Shown here: positions 1-6,210 of the stretch, one piece after another
Numbering within the stretch: the stretch's first letter is position 1
How the letters are laid out: every line of letters begins with the position of its first letter
DNA from: an uncultured Clostridia bacterium
Lineage (GTDB): Bacteria > Bacillota > Clostridia > Oscillospirales > Ruminococcaceae
NCBI GenBank assembly: GCA_946613705.1
Contig: CAMOFU010000069.1
Location: 1 to 10,928 of the forward strand
DNA: 10,928 nucleotides
Reading direction: 5' to 3'
Position numbers and translations under genes: made by a program
The notes under the pieces: generated by a model
The model's input: the letters and a program-made list of their open reading frames with translations, nothing else
What the model was told of the DNA's origin: nothing
The model's database searches: none

Positions 1-3
1 ATC

Positions 4-79
4 TGGTGGAGTATAGGGGATTTGAACCCCTGACCCCCACACTGCCAGTGTGGTGCGCTTCCAGCTGCGCTAATACCCC
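4..79 (-). tRNA. tRNA-Ala, anticodon GGC
   Basis: The minus strand folds into a complete 76-nt cloverleaf: acceptor GGGGTAT pairing with ATACTCC, D arm closed by GCGC/GCGC, anticodon stem CCACA/TGTGG with loop CTGGCAG, a 5-nt variable loop, and a T arm AGGGG/CCCCT around TTCAAAT. The CCA end is encoded. Loop position 34-36 reads GGC, which decodes GCC/GCU alanine codons. The third acceptor pair is G-U, the classic identity element read by alanyl-tRNA synthetase, and it supports the alanine call independently of the anticodon. The gene has its own promoter just upstream and follows ridA on the same strand. Confidence 0.96.
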
Positions 80-98
80 ATCTCAACATTGCTATATT

Positions 99-127
99 AT
101 TATAGCAGATTTTTTTCTGTTTGTCAA
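99..127 (-). promoter_or_regulatory. Sigma-A promoter of the tRNA-Ala gene
   Basis: On the minus strand TTGACA (122-127) and TATAAT (99-104) are separated by 17 bases. A TG one base ahead of the -10 box makes an extended -10 (TGCTATAAT). This is a full consensus promoter, as expected for a stable RNA gene. Transcription would start near position 92, about a dozen bases before the mature tRNA 5' end, leaving a short leader for RNase P to remove. Confidence 0.9.
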
Positions 128-151
128 GTACTGTGGAGCAATTATCATACG

Positions 152-191
152 ATCCGCCCCGCGAAGCTGACAGTGCGCTTCGCGGGCGGAT
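152..191. repeat. Long inverted repeat downstream of ridA
   Basis: Positions 152-167 and 177-191 are complementary over 15 base pairs with one bulged C, around a 9-base loop. It would form a very stable GC-rich hairpin in either transcript. No T tract follows on either strand, so it is not a standard intrinsic terminator. It lies between the ridA stop and the tRNA promoter. It could end or stabilise the 3' end of the ilvA-ridA message, or be a copy of a dispersed palindromic element. The structure is plain; the role is inference. Confidence 0.7.
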
Positions 192-225
192 AATGGCTTT
201 GTTCGTTAGGCTGAGCGATGATGTA

Positions 226-600
226 TCAGAGCTCGGCGATGACCTCTACCTCTACAAGCACGTCCTTCGGCAGCTCCTTGACCGCAACACAGCTGCGTGC
301 GGGCTTGCTTGTGAAATACTCGCCGTAGATGCCGTTGAACGCAGCAAAGTCGCTCATGTTTTTCAGGAAGCAAACCGTCTTGACTGCCTTTTCAAGCGAG
401 CTGCCTGCTTCCTCGAGGACTGCCTTCAGATTCCTGCATACCTGATGGGTCTGCTCCTCGATAGTAACAGCCTTAACGCTGCCCGAAGCGGGGTCTATCG
501 CGATCTGACCCGAGGTGAAAACGAGCCCGCCCACGATCTTTGCCTGCGAATAAGGTCCGATAGCGTCGGGCGCATTCTTTGTGTAAACTGTCTGTGCCAT
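226..600 (-). CDS. ridA: RidA family enamine/imine deaminase
   Basis: A 124-residue protein of the YjgF/YER057c/UK114 family, full length for the family. RidA hydrolyses the reactive enamines and imines (2-aminoacrylate, 2-aminocrotonate) made by PLP-dependent serine/threonine dehydratases, giving 2-oxoacids and ammonia and protecting other PLP enzymes. Visible hallmarks are IGPYSQ (residues 14-19), the FTSGQI segment (29-34), and ARSCV with its conserved substrate-binding arginine (about residue 102), followed by LPKDVLVEVEVIA. Two ATGs are available. The one at 598-600 is chosen because the GGAGG at 609-613 sits 8 bases away, while the upstream ATG (604-606) is only about 2 bases from it. 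The gene follows ilvA by under 90 bases with no visible promoter between them, so the two are probably co-transcribed, which fits the chemistry. Cytosolic homotrimer in known relatives. Confidence 0.95.
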   Translation of the reverse strand: MAQTVYTKNAPDAIGPYSQAKIVGGLVFTSGQIAIDPASGSVKAVTIEEQTHQVCRNLKAVLEEAGSSLEKAVKTVCFLKNMSDFAAFNGIYGEYFTSKPARSCVAVKELPKDVLVEVEVIAEL

Positions 601-629
601 AGTCATTACCTCCGTATTCTATGATGATC

Positions 630-651
630 GGGGCTGTATCCTGTACAGCCC
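630..651. other. Hairpin in the ilvA-ridA gap
   Basis: GGGCTGTA (631-638) pairs with TACAGCCC (644-651) around a 5-base loop. There is no following T tract in the direction of ilvA-ridA transcription, so it should not be a strong terminator. It may be a processing or stability element within the two-gene message. Only the pairing is seen; the role is inferred. Confidence 0.55.
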
Positions 652-661
652 TGTGTCTGTT

Positions 662-693
662 ATTTGCTTATTTGCTTATTTGTTTATTTGTTT
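662..693. repeat. Four tandem 8-base units at the ilvA stop
   Basis: Plus strand shows ATTTGCTT twice, then ATTTGTTT twice. The ilvA stop codon (684-686) lies inside the array. On the coding strand each unit carries AAATAA, and since 8 is not a multiple of 3, successive units place TAA in different reading frames. Slippage in the array would therefore leave the protein end almost unchanged. Confidence 0.85.
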
Positions 694-1883
694 ACGATCT
701 TAAAGCCCTTGTCTGCAAGTGCCTGCCTGATCTGTCTGATGTGCTCAAAGTCGCGTGTCTCCATCACGATGCGGAGTATGCAGTCGGTGATGTCGCTGTC
801 CTCGCTGGCACGCTCGTGATGTATAGATACCACGTTGCCGCCGAGATCGGCAATGATCTTCGATACGCCGACCAGCTGCCCCGGCTTGTCCTCGAGCTGT
901 ATCGCCATAGTGTCGCTGCGCCCCGATTTGAGCAGACCGCGCTTGATAACACGGGAGAGTATGGTAACGTCGATGTTGCCGCCCGATACGAGGCAGACCA
1001 CGTTCTTGCCCTCAACGGGTACCTTGTTGAACATCACAGCCGCTACCGACACCGCGCCCGCGCCCTCGGAGATAAGCTTGTGCTGCTCGATCAGCGCCAG
1101 TATCGCAGACGAGACCTCGTCGTCCGATACGGTAACGATCTCATCAACATACTTTTTGCAGTATTCAAAGGTGTTCACACCCGGCTCCTTGACCTTGATG
1201 CCGTCCGCAATGGTCGATACCGAATCGAGGCACTTGATCTTGTCCTCTGCCAGCGATTCGACCATCGAAGGTGCGCCGCTTGCCTGAACGCCGTATACCT
1301 TTATGTTCGGGTTGAGCGTTTTCAGTGCGAATGCCACGCCCGAGATCAGTCCGCCGCCGCCGACAGGTACTACCACAGCATCGAGGTCGGGCAGCTGCTC
1401 TATCAGCTCCAGACCGATCGTGCCCTGTCCCGCGATAACGTTCTCGTCATCGAACGGATGGATAAACGTATATCCGTGTTTATCGCGCAGCTCGAGCGCC
1501 TTGTTGTAGGCATCATCGTACACACCCTCCACAAGACATACCTCAGCGCCGTAGCTCTTTGTAGCCTCTACCTTGGAGATCGGTGCGCCGTCGGGCAGAC
1601 AGATGAGCGACTTTATGCCGTTCTTGGTCGCTGCCAGCGCAACGCCCTGTGCATGGTTGCCTGCCGAGCAGGCGATAACACCGTGTGCCTTCTCCTCATC
1701 GGAGAGCTGCGAGATCTTGTAGTAAGCGCCCCTCACCTTGAAGGAGCCTGTGATCTGCAGGTTCTCTGTTTTGAGAAACACGTTTGCCTTCGGGTTGATC
1801 TTTGGGGCCTTGATGACCTCGGTCTCCCTGATGACCTGCTTGAGAACGTGCTTTGCATGATATACCTTGTCGAGTGTAAGCAT
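684..1883 (-). CDS. ilvA: Threonine ammonia-lyase with C-terminal ACT domain
   Basis: PLP enzyme of 399 residues converting threonine to 2-oxobutyrate and ammonia, the first committed step toward isoleucine. The catalytic fold-type II domain fills residues 1 to about 320. TGSFKVRGA (45-53) carries the PLP lysine (K49), SAGNHAQG (73-80) is the substrate loop, GGGGL (175-179) binds the PLP phosphate, and SGGN (300-303) contacts the cofactor ring. A single ACT domain (about 325-399) is the likely allosteric site. The length matches the one-ACT class of about 400 residues, not the longer E. coli IlvA type. The ATG at 1881-1883 is chosen: it follows AAGGGGAAGG and gives the usual family N-terminus, while longer reading runs back through the T-box terminator. 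Known relatives include both biosynthetic and catabolic enzymes; the T-box leader and adjacent ridA favour a biosynthetic role here. Expression is probably controlled by that leader. Confidence 0.94.
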   Translation of the reverse strand: MLTLDKVYHAKHVLKQVIRETEVIKAPKINPKANVFLKTENLQITGSFKVRGAYYKISQLSDEEKAHGVIACSAGNHAQGVALAATKNGIKSLICLPDGAPISKVEATKSYGAEVCLVEGVYDDAYNKALELRDKHGYTFIHPFDDENVIAGQGTIGLELIEQLPDLDAVVVPVGGGGLISGVAFALKTLNPNIKVYGVQASGAPSMVESLAEDKIKCLDSVSTIADGIKVKEPGVNTFEYCKKYVDEIVTVSDDEVSSAILALIEQHKLISEGAGAVSVAAVMFNKVPVEGKNVVCLVSGGNIDVTILSRVIKRGLLKSGRSDTMAIQLEDKPGQLVGVSKIIADLGGNVVSIHHERASEDSDITDCILRIVMETRDFEHIRQIRQALADKGFKIVNK

Positions 1884-1943
1884 TTTGACCTTCCCCTTTA
1901 TCATAATAATAGGCTGAAAATGAAAAACAGAAATACTATAAAC

Positions 1944-1976
1944 AAAAAAGCTCCGCCCCGTATACAGAGGCGAAGC
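1944..1976 (-). terminator. T-box intrinsic terminator before ilvA
   Basis: On the minus strand GCTTCGCCTC (1967-1976) pairs with GGGGCGGAGC (1950-1959) over 10 pairs, including three G-U, around a 7-base loop. A run of six T follows (1944-1949). The T-box sequence lies directly upstream, so pairing of that sequence into the antiterminator would compete with this hairpin. Confidence 0.9.
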
Positions 1977-2224
1977 GTGTCTGCTCCGTGTTACCACTCT
2001 GCTTGCGAATGCGGTCAAAGCGCATCCGCCGCTCGAAACTCTGTAACGGTGAGTACCGTGCCTTTCTACTGAGGGGCAGCATCGCTCCCGTTCGGCGGCA
2101 GGCTACGGAATGATACAGCACTGCTGTCTGACACCCGATTTCCAGCTCCCTCGGGCTCTCTTGGACAGGCACTTGCAGGGCACGTTTCCGTCACAGCCTT
2201 TGAAATATTCGTTTCCGATCTCCA
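1944..2224 (-). promoter_or_regulatory. T-box riboswitch leader of ilvA, probable tRNA-Ile sensor
   Basis: The roughly 280-nt leader has the T-box architecture in order. Stem I spans about 2101-2198: its base pairs GGC/GCC and CGGAA/TTCCG, and the AGAGAG motif (2156-2161) precedes a distal hairpin CCCGA/TCGGG. On its 3' side the specifier-loop strand reads TGTATCA, giving ATC (2112-2114, isoleucine) followed by a purine. Stem III is a 9-pair hairpin at 2005-2029. The T-box sequence GAGTGGTAACACGGAGC lies at 1983-1999, with the TGGT expected to pair with the tRNA NCCA end. An intrinsic terminator follows at once. By family knowledge, uncharged tRNA stabilises the antiterminator and allows transcription of ilvA. 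The T-box class is well supported; the ATC specifier is inferred from alignment by eye and from the gene controlled. Stem II (about 2030-2100) is less clear. Confidence 0.88.
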
Positions 2225-2230
2225 AACTAT

Positions 2231-2260
2231 ATTATACCACCCTTTTCCCGATCTTGTCAA
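2231..2260 (-). promoter_or_regulatory. Sigma-A promoter of the ilvA leader
   Basis: TTGACA (2255-2260) and TATAAT (2231-2236) on the minus strand, 18 bases apart, with TGG directly ahead of the -10 box giving an extended -10. The start point would be near 2224, about 340 bases upstream of the ilvA ATG, which leaves room for the complete T-box leader. It diverges from the promoter at 2303-2331. Confidence 0.88.
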
Positions 2261-2302
2261 GAGGGGCTTTAAATCAAAGTCTTATAAATTTTTTAATATT
2301 TC

Positions 2303-2331
2303 TTGACTTTTTTAACCGAATATTATATAAT
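2303..2331 (+). promoter_or_regulatory. Sigma-A promoter of the DUF975-CmpB gene
   Basis: TTGACT (2303-2308) and TATAAT (2326-2331) with a 17-base spacer, followed by a leader of about 30 bases and a strong AAGGAG (2358-2363) six bases before the ATG. The -35 box is 42 bases from that of the divergent ilvA promoter. Confidence 0.85.
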
Positions 2332-2369
2332 GTAATGTGTGCTGTTGATAAGCAGCTAAGGAGAAAGGT

Positions 2370-4262
2370 ATGAATGCAGATTGGCAGATTCGTGATATAC
2401 TGAGATCGGCTCGGGCAAGTGTGAGAAGGAATTTCATCGCCTGCCTTGCAGTCTGCTTTGTTATGGTATTTATTGCGGGGCAGTACGGCGGCTCGACGCA
2501 GTTCATCGCAAGCTACGATATGCAGAACGTGACCAATCTGCGGGTCGATGCGGCGGGCAAGCGCAAGGTGGTCGAGGCGGTCAAGAACGGTCTGAGTCCC
2601 GAGGAGGCCTCCGATCTGTATAATATAAACGATGTCGGTGCCGTGAAGAATTGGGTGAGCACCTACGATGAGTACGGCGAGAATTCGCTCAATGCCAAGG
2701 AGCTGACCTTTTTCCATTCGGGCAACGAGAGCTCGAACTTTGCGATAATCGATGATACTGTCAGCCTGATCTCGGGCAGGCAGCGCCCGATGACGGCATT
2801 TGTAAGCGAGAACACGCTGCGCCACGAGCAGCAGGTGTCGGACGCATTTGACATGGTGACAAAGGAATACTCTCCGCATTTCCAGATACTTAATGCGGTG
2901 CTGTCGTTCTTCTCGGATATGTCGGGGTGGGATATAGCGGTCACGGTCGCAACGGTGCTGTTCTCGGTGCTGGCTGCGGTGTTCGTCACAGATACGCTGA
3001 TAATCGGCGAGCGGCGCTTCTTCCTTGAAAACCGCGCCTACCGCCGCACCAATATCGGGCGGATGGGCTTTATGCTCAAGGAACGCTTTTTCAAGCCGCT
3101 GAAAACCATTGTGCTGATGCACGTTTTCAGGGGGCTGTGGTTCCTTACGGTCGTCGGCGGCTTCTACAAGACCTATGAGTATTATATGATACCCTTTATC
3201 CTTGCCGAGAACCCGAATATCGGCCATAAAGAAGCATTCGCACTGTCCAAGCAGATGATGGACGGCAGCAAGTGGAGGACCTTTCTGATGAATGCCTCGT
3301 TCCTGCTGATAGAGGGGCCGATCGTTATCGGCTCGGCGCTGATAGGCGCATTCGTTCTGGGCGAGGATTATAAGTTCATCAGCGGGATATTCGCGTATCT
3401 CTGTCTCGGTGTGGCAAGGATAGGCTTTCTGAATGCCTACAAGACAGCGGCGGACGCTGAGCTGTATATAGTCCTGCGAAGAAAGCTCCTCGCTGAGGGT
3501 GCGCAGTACAGCGAATACCTTAACGACGCGATGCTCGACCCCGAGCAGCTGGAGAGCAGGACGGTATACGAGACCAACATCGGCCCCATGGACGGCAGCT
3601 CGATACAGGCTCTTGACTGTTACCCGGGTTCCGATCAGCACGGAAAGACCGAATACATCGGCATAACCCGCAAGCAGATACTTGTTCGGCACGATTATCA
3701 CAGGAGCTATTCCTTCACATCGGCGGCGTTCATGTTCTTCTCCTTTGCGGTGATAGGCTGGCTGTGGGAGGTAGTTATACACATAATCGAGGACGGCGAG
3801 CTGATAAACCGCGGCGCACTGCACGGCCCGTGGCTGCCGATCTACGGGCTTGGCGGCATGGCGGCGGTGCTGTGCCTGAAAAGGCTGCGTGACCGTCCCG
3901 CGGCGACCTTCATGACGATAGTGATAGCAAGCGGGATATTCGAGTATGTCACAAGCTGGTATTTTGACAGGTTCAAGGGTCTGCAATACTGGAACTACCA
4001 CGGCTATTTCATGAACATCAACGGACGCATCTGCCTTGAAGGGCTTGTAGTGTTCGGCTTTGCGGGCATGGCGTGCATATACATCTTCGCGCCCGTTATA
4101 GACGATCTGGCAAAGAGGATACCCGAGAGGGTAAAGCTTGCTATGTCGGTCGCAATGATAGCACTGGTAGTATTTGATGCGGGGTACTCCTATTTTTACC
4201 CGAACGAGGGCAAGGGCATCACCGATTATGCCGCGCTGCCGATCTCGAGCGAGCTGAAATGA
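2370..4262 (+). CDS. DUF975 / CmpB-type fused integral membrane protein
   Basis: A 630-residue polytopic membrane protein made of two recognisable parts. The N-terminal part (about 1-380) is DUF975-like: a first membrane segment at about 22-38, a long polar loop (40-187), further segments near 188-210, 248-265, 308-330 and 337-355, and the hallmark stretch LAENPNIGHKEAF...SKQMMDGSKW (278-302). The C-terminal part (about 449-605) resembles the family called putative ABC-transporter type IV, CmpB: five hydrophobic segments with GWLWEVVIHI, GALHGPWLPIYGLGG (482-496), GIFEYVTSWYFD and WNYHGYFMNINGRICLEGL (541-559). The family name suggests transport, but no ATP-binding domain is present and the nearby ABC genes are on the opposite strand. 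Its substrate and role are unknown. Promoter, ribosome binding site and terminator are all its own, so it is a single-gene unit. Known parts: the families. Inferred: plasma membrane location. Not known: function. Confidence 0.85.
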   Translation: MNADWQIRDILRSARASVRRNFIACLAVCFVMVFIAGQYGGSTQFIASYDMQNVTNLRVDAAGKRKVVEAVKNGLSPEEASDLYNINDVGAVKNWVSTYDEYGENSLNAKELTFFHSGNESSNFAIIDDTVSLISGRQRPMTAFVSENTLRHEQQVSDAFDMVTKEYSPHFQILNAVLSFFSDMSGWDIAVTVATVLFSVLAAVFVTDTLIIGERRFFLENRAYRRTNIGRMGFMLKERFFKPLKTIVLMHVFRGLWFLTVVGGFYKTYEYYMIPFILAENPNIGHKEAFALSKQMMDGSKWRTFLMNASFLLIEGPIVIGSALIGAFVLGEDYKFISGIFAYLCLGVARIGFLNAYKTAADAELYIVLRRKLLAEGAQYSEYLNDAMLDPEQLESRTVYETNIGPMDGSSIQALDCYPGSDQHGKTEYIGITRKQILVRHDYHRSYSFTSAAFMFFSFAVIGWLWEVVIHIIEDGELINRGALHGPWLPIYGLGGMAAVLCLKRLRDRPAATFMTIVIASGIFEYVTSWYFDRFKGLQYWNYHGYFMNINGRICLEGLVVFGFAGMACIYIFAPVIDDLAKRIPERVKLAMSVAMIALVVFDAGYSYFYPNEGKGITDYAALPISSELK

Positions 4263-4325
4263 TCGGCGCAGAGATACGGTGTCGGCAGTCGGCAGACAGC
4301 AGAAGAATAACAAATAACAGAAATA

Positions 4326-4370
4326 AGACCCGAAAACGGCTTCTGTATCCGTTTTCGGGTCTGTTGTTTT
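4326..4370. terminator. Bidirectional terminator between convergent genes
   Basis: AGACCCGAAAACGG (4326-4339) pairs with CCGTTTTCGGGTCT (4349-4362), 14 perfect pairs around a 9-base loop. On the plus strand GTTGTTTT follows; on the minus strand the exit reads TTATTTCTGTTATTTG. It can serve both the membrane-protein gene ending at 4262 and the ABC gene ending at 4372. Confidence 0.92.
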
Positions 4371-4371
4371 A

Positions 4372-6210
4372 TCAGGTCTTGCTTCCTGCAAACTGCGTCT
4401 GATAGAGCTTGTAGTAGCTGCCGCGGAGAGCTATCAGCTCCTCGTGGCTGCCTGCTTCCGCGACTCTGCCGCGGTCTATCACAACGATCTTGTCAGCATC
4501 GCGTATGGTAGAAAGTCGGTGAGCGATTATCAGCGAGGTGCGGTTCTTCATCAGCGCCACCATTGCCGACTGAATGTGCATCTCGGTCCTCGTATCTACC
4601 GACGATGTAGCCTCGTCGAGTATCAGTATCTTGGGGTCTGCGAGCACTGCACGGGCGATAGACAGCAGCTGCCGCTGTCCCTGCGAGAGATTCGAGCCGC
4701 CCTCGGTCAGCACGGTGTCATACTTGTCGGGCAGGCGCTCGATGAATTCATCGGCATATGCCTTGTCAGCCGCCGCCTTCACCTGCTCGTCCGTTGCGTC
4801 CGATCTGCCGTAGCGGATATTGTCGCCGATCGTGCCCGAGAACAGCACCGTGTCCTGCAAAACTATTGCTATCGAGCGGCGCAGCTCGCTGACGGGTATC
4901 TCGGTGATGTCGGTGCCGTCGATAGTTATAGTTCCTCGGTCAACATCGTAGAATCGGGTGAGAAGATTTACTATCGTGGTCTTGCCCGAGCCCGTTGCGC
5001 CTACAATGGCGATCTTCTGCCCCTGCTTGACCCAGAGGTCAAGGCCGCTGAGCACCTGCTTTTCGGGGACATAGCTGAAGTCTATATCCTTGAAGCTGAT
5101 ATCGCCCTTTACGTTATCGGCAGAAAAGGGCTTGCTGCCGCCCAGCGGCTCGCGCTCGGCTTCCATTACCTCAAAGATGCGCTCTGCGCCCGCGATCGCG
5201 GTCTGGATATTCGCATACTGGTTGGCGATCTCGTTGATCGGGCGGGAGAACTGCTTGGAATAGAGTATGAATGCCTGTATCGTTCCGACGGTGATCCAGC
5301 CCTGAATGCTGAACCAGCCGCCGAATGCCGCGATAAGCACGAAGCCGAAGTTCGAGATGCAGTTCATCAGCGGCCCCATCATGCCGCCGCAGATCTGCGC
5401 CTTGATACCCGTGCGGCGCAGCTCGTCGCTCATTGAGCGGAAGTCGTTTATCGCGTCCTGCTCCTTCGAGTATGCCACCACCGTGCGGTAGCCTGTCACC
5501 ATTTCCTCAACGTGGCCGTTTATCCGCCCGAGTATCACCTGCTGCTCAACAAAGAATTTTTTCATGTATTTCGTCATTTTCGAGGATACGAAAACAGTCA
5601 GGAAGATGGTCGAGAGGGATATCAGCGTAAGCAGGGGAGAGTAGGTGAGCATTATCACGAATGTACCGAGCACTGTCAGCACACCCGAGATGAGCGAGCC
5701 TATCGACTGCGAAACGGTCGTGGAGATATTCTCAACGTCGTTGGTCATTCGGCTCATCAGATCGCCGTGGCTGTGGCTGTCGATGTATTTTATCGGCAGA
5801 TGCACAAGGCTCTCGAACAGGTCGCGCCGCATAGTGCGCACCGTTATCTGGGAGAGCTTGGCAGAGAATATGCCCTGCAAATAGGTCATCAGCGCCGAAA
5901 CACCGTAGACGGCTGCCAGCAGTATAAGCGTTTCGGTCAGCTTGCTTTTGTCTATCCCGCTGCGGCTTTCCGAGGGGGTTATGCAGTCTATCGCGATCTG
6001 CTGTATCATCGGGGCGAGGAGATTCAGCACCGTGATCGTCAGCATCACCGCCAGCAGAGCAAAGAACAGATACTTGCTCCTGCCGATGTATCTCAGCAGC
6101 TTGCCGAGGGTGCGTTTGATGTTTTTGGGCTTCTCACGGGTCAGCAGGGCAGCGTGACGGTTGCCCGGACCGCCCTTGCTCCCGGGGGTGCCCGGCATCA
6201 TGGGAGGCAT
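4372..6210 (-). CDS. ABC exporter half-transporter, canonical catalytic subunit
   Basis: A 612-residue type IV ABC exporter with fused membrane and ATPase domains. After an unusual Gly/Pro-rich N-terminal leader (1-17), the membrane domain (about 45-330) holds six hydrophobic segments, and the nucleotide-binding domain occupies about 370-610. Walker A GATGSGKT (404-411), Q-loop Q452, signature LSQGQ (508-512), Walker B ILILDE with catalytic E533, and switch histidine H564 in AHRLS are all intact. The signature has Q at the second-glycine position, a variation often seen in such proteins. It pairs with the upstream subunit, whose ATPase motifs are degenerate, so the two should form a heterodimer of the TM287/288, BmrCD or LmrCD kind. 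Its ATG (6208-6210) overlaps the upstream TAA by one base (TAATG) and a GGAGGTG lies 9 bases ahead, suggesting coupled translation. Substrate unknown; a drug or peptide is typical of MarR-linked pairs. Confidence 0.93.
   Translation of the reverse strand: MPPMMPGTPGSKGGPGNRHAALLTREKPKNIKRTLGKLLRYIGRSKYLFFALLAVMLTITVLNLLAPMIQQIAIDCITPSESRSGIDKSKLTETLILLAAVYGVSALMTYLQGIFSAKLSQITVRTMRRDLFESLVHLPIKYIDSHSHGDLMSRMTNDVENISTTVSQSIGSLISGVLTVLGTFVIMLTYSPLLTLISLSTIFLTVFVSSKMTKYMKKFFVEQQVILGRINGHVEEMVTGYRTVVAYSKEQDAINDFRSMSDELRRTGIKAQICGGMMGPLMNCISNFGFVLIAAFGGWFSIQGWITVGTIQAFILYSKQFSRPINEIANQYANIQTAIAGAERIFEVMEAEREPLGGSKPFSADNVKGDISFKDIDFSYVPEKQVLSGLDLWVKQGQKIAIVGATGSGKTTIVNLLTRFYDVDRGTITIDGTDITEIPVSELRRSIAIVLQDTVLFSGTIGDNIRYGRSDATDEQVKAAADKAYADEFIERLPDKYDTVLTEGGSNLSQGQRQLLSIARAVLADPKILILDEATSSVDTRTEMHIQSAMVALMKNRTSLIIAHRLSTIRDADKIVVIDRGRVAEAGSHEELIALRGSYYKLYQTQFAGSKT

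Noticed and set aside
90..116. A hairpin TGCTATA/TATAGCA followed by seven T on the plus strand, resembling a terminator.
   Set aside because: No plus-strand gene precedes it, the stem is AT-rich, and the same bases form the -10 box and spacer of the tRNA promoter on the other strand.
621..2072. Plus-strand open frame of 483 codons.
   Set aside because: It lies antisense to ilvA and its T-box, has no ribosome binding site and no domain-like sequence; it is a codon-bias shadow.
2274..4391. Minus-strand open frame of 705 codons.
   Set aside because: It is antisense to the DUF975-CmpB gene, covers its promoter and the terminator, and has no recognisable protein features.
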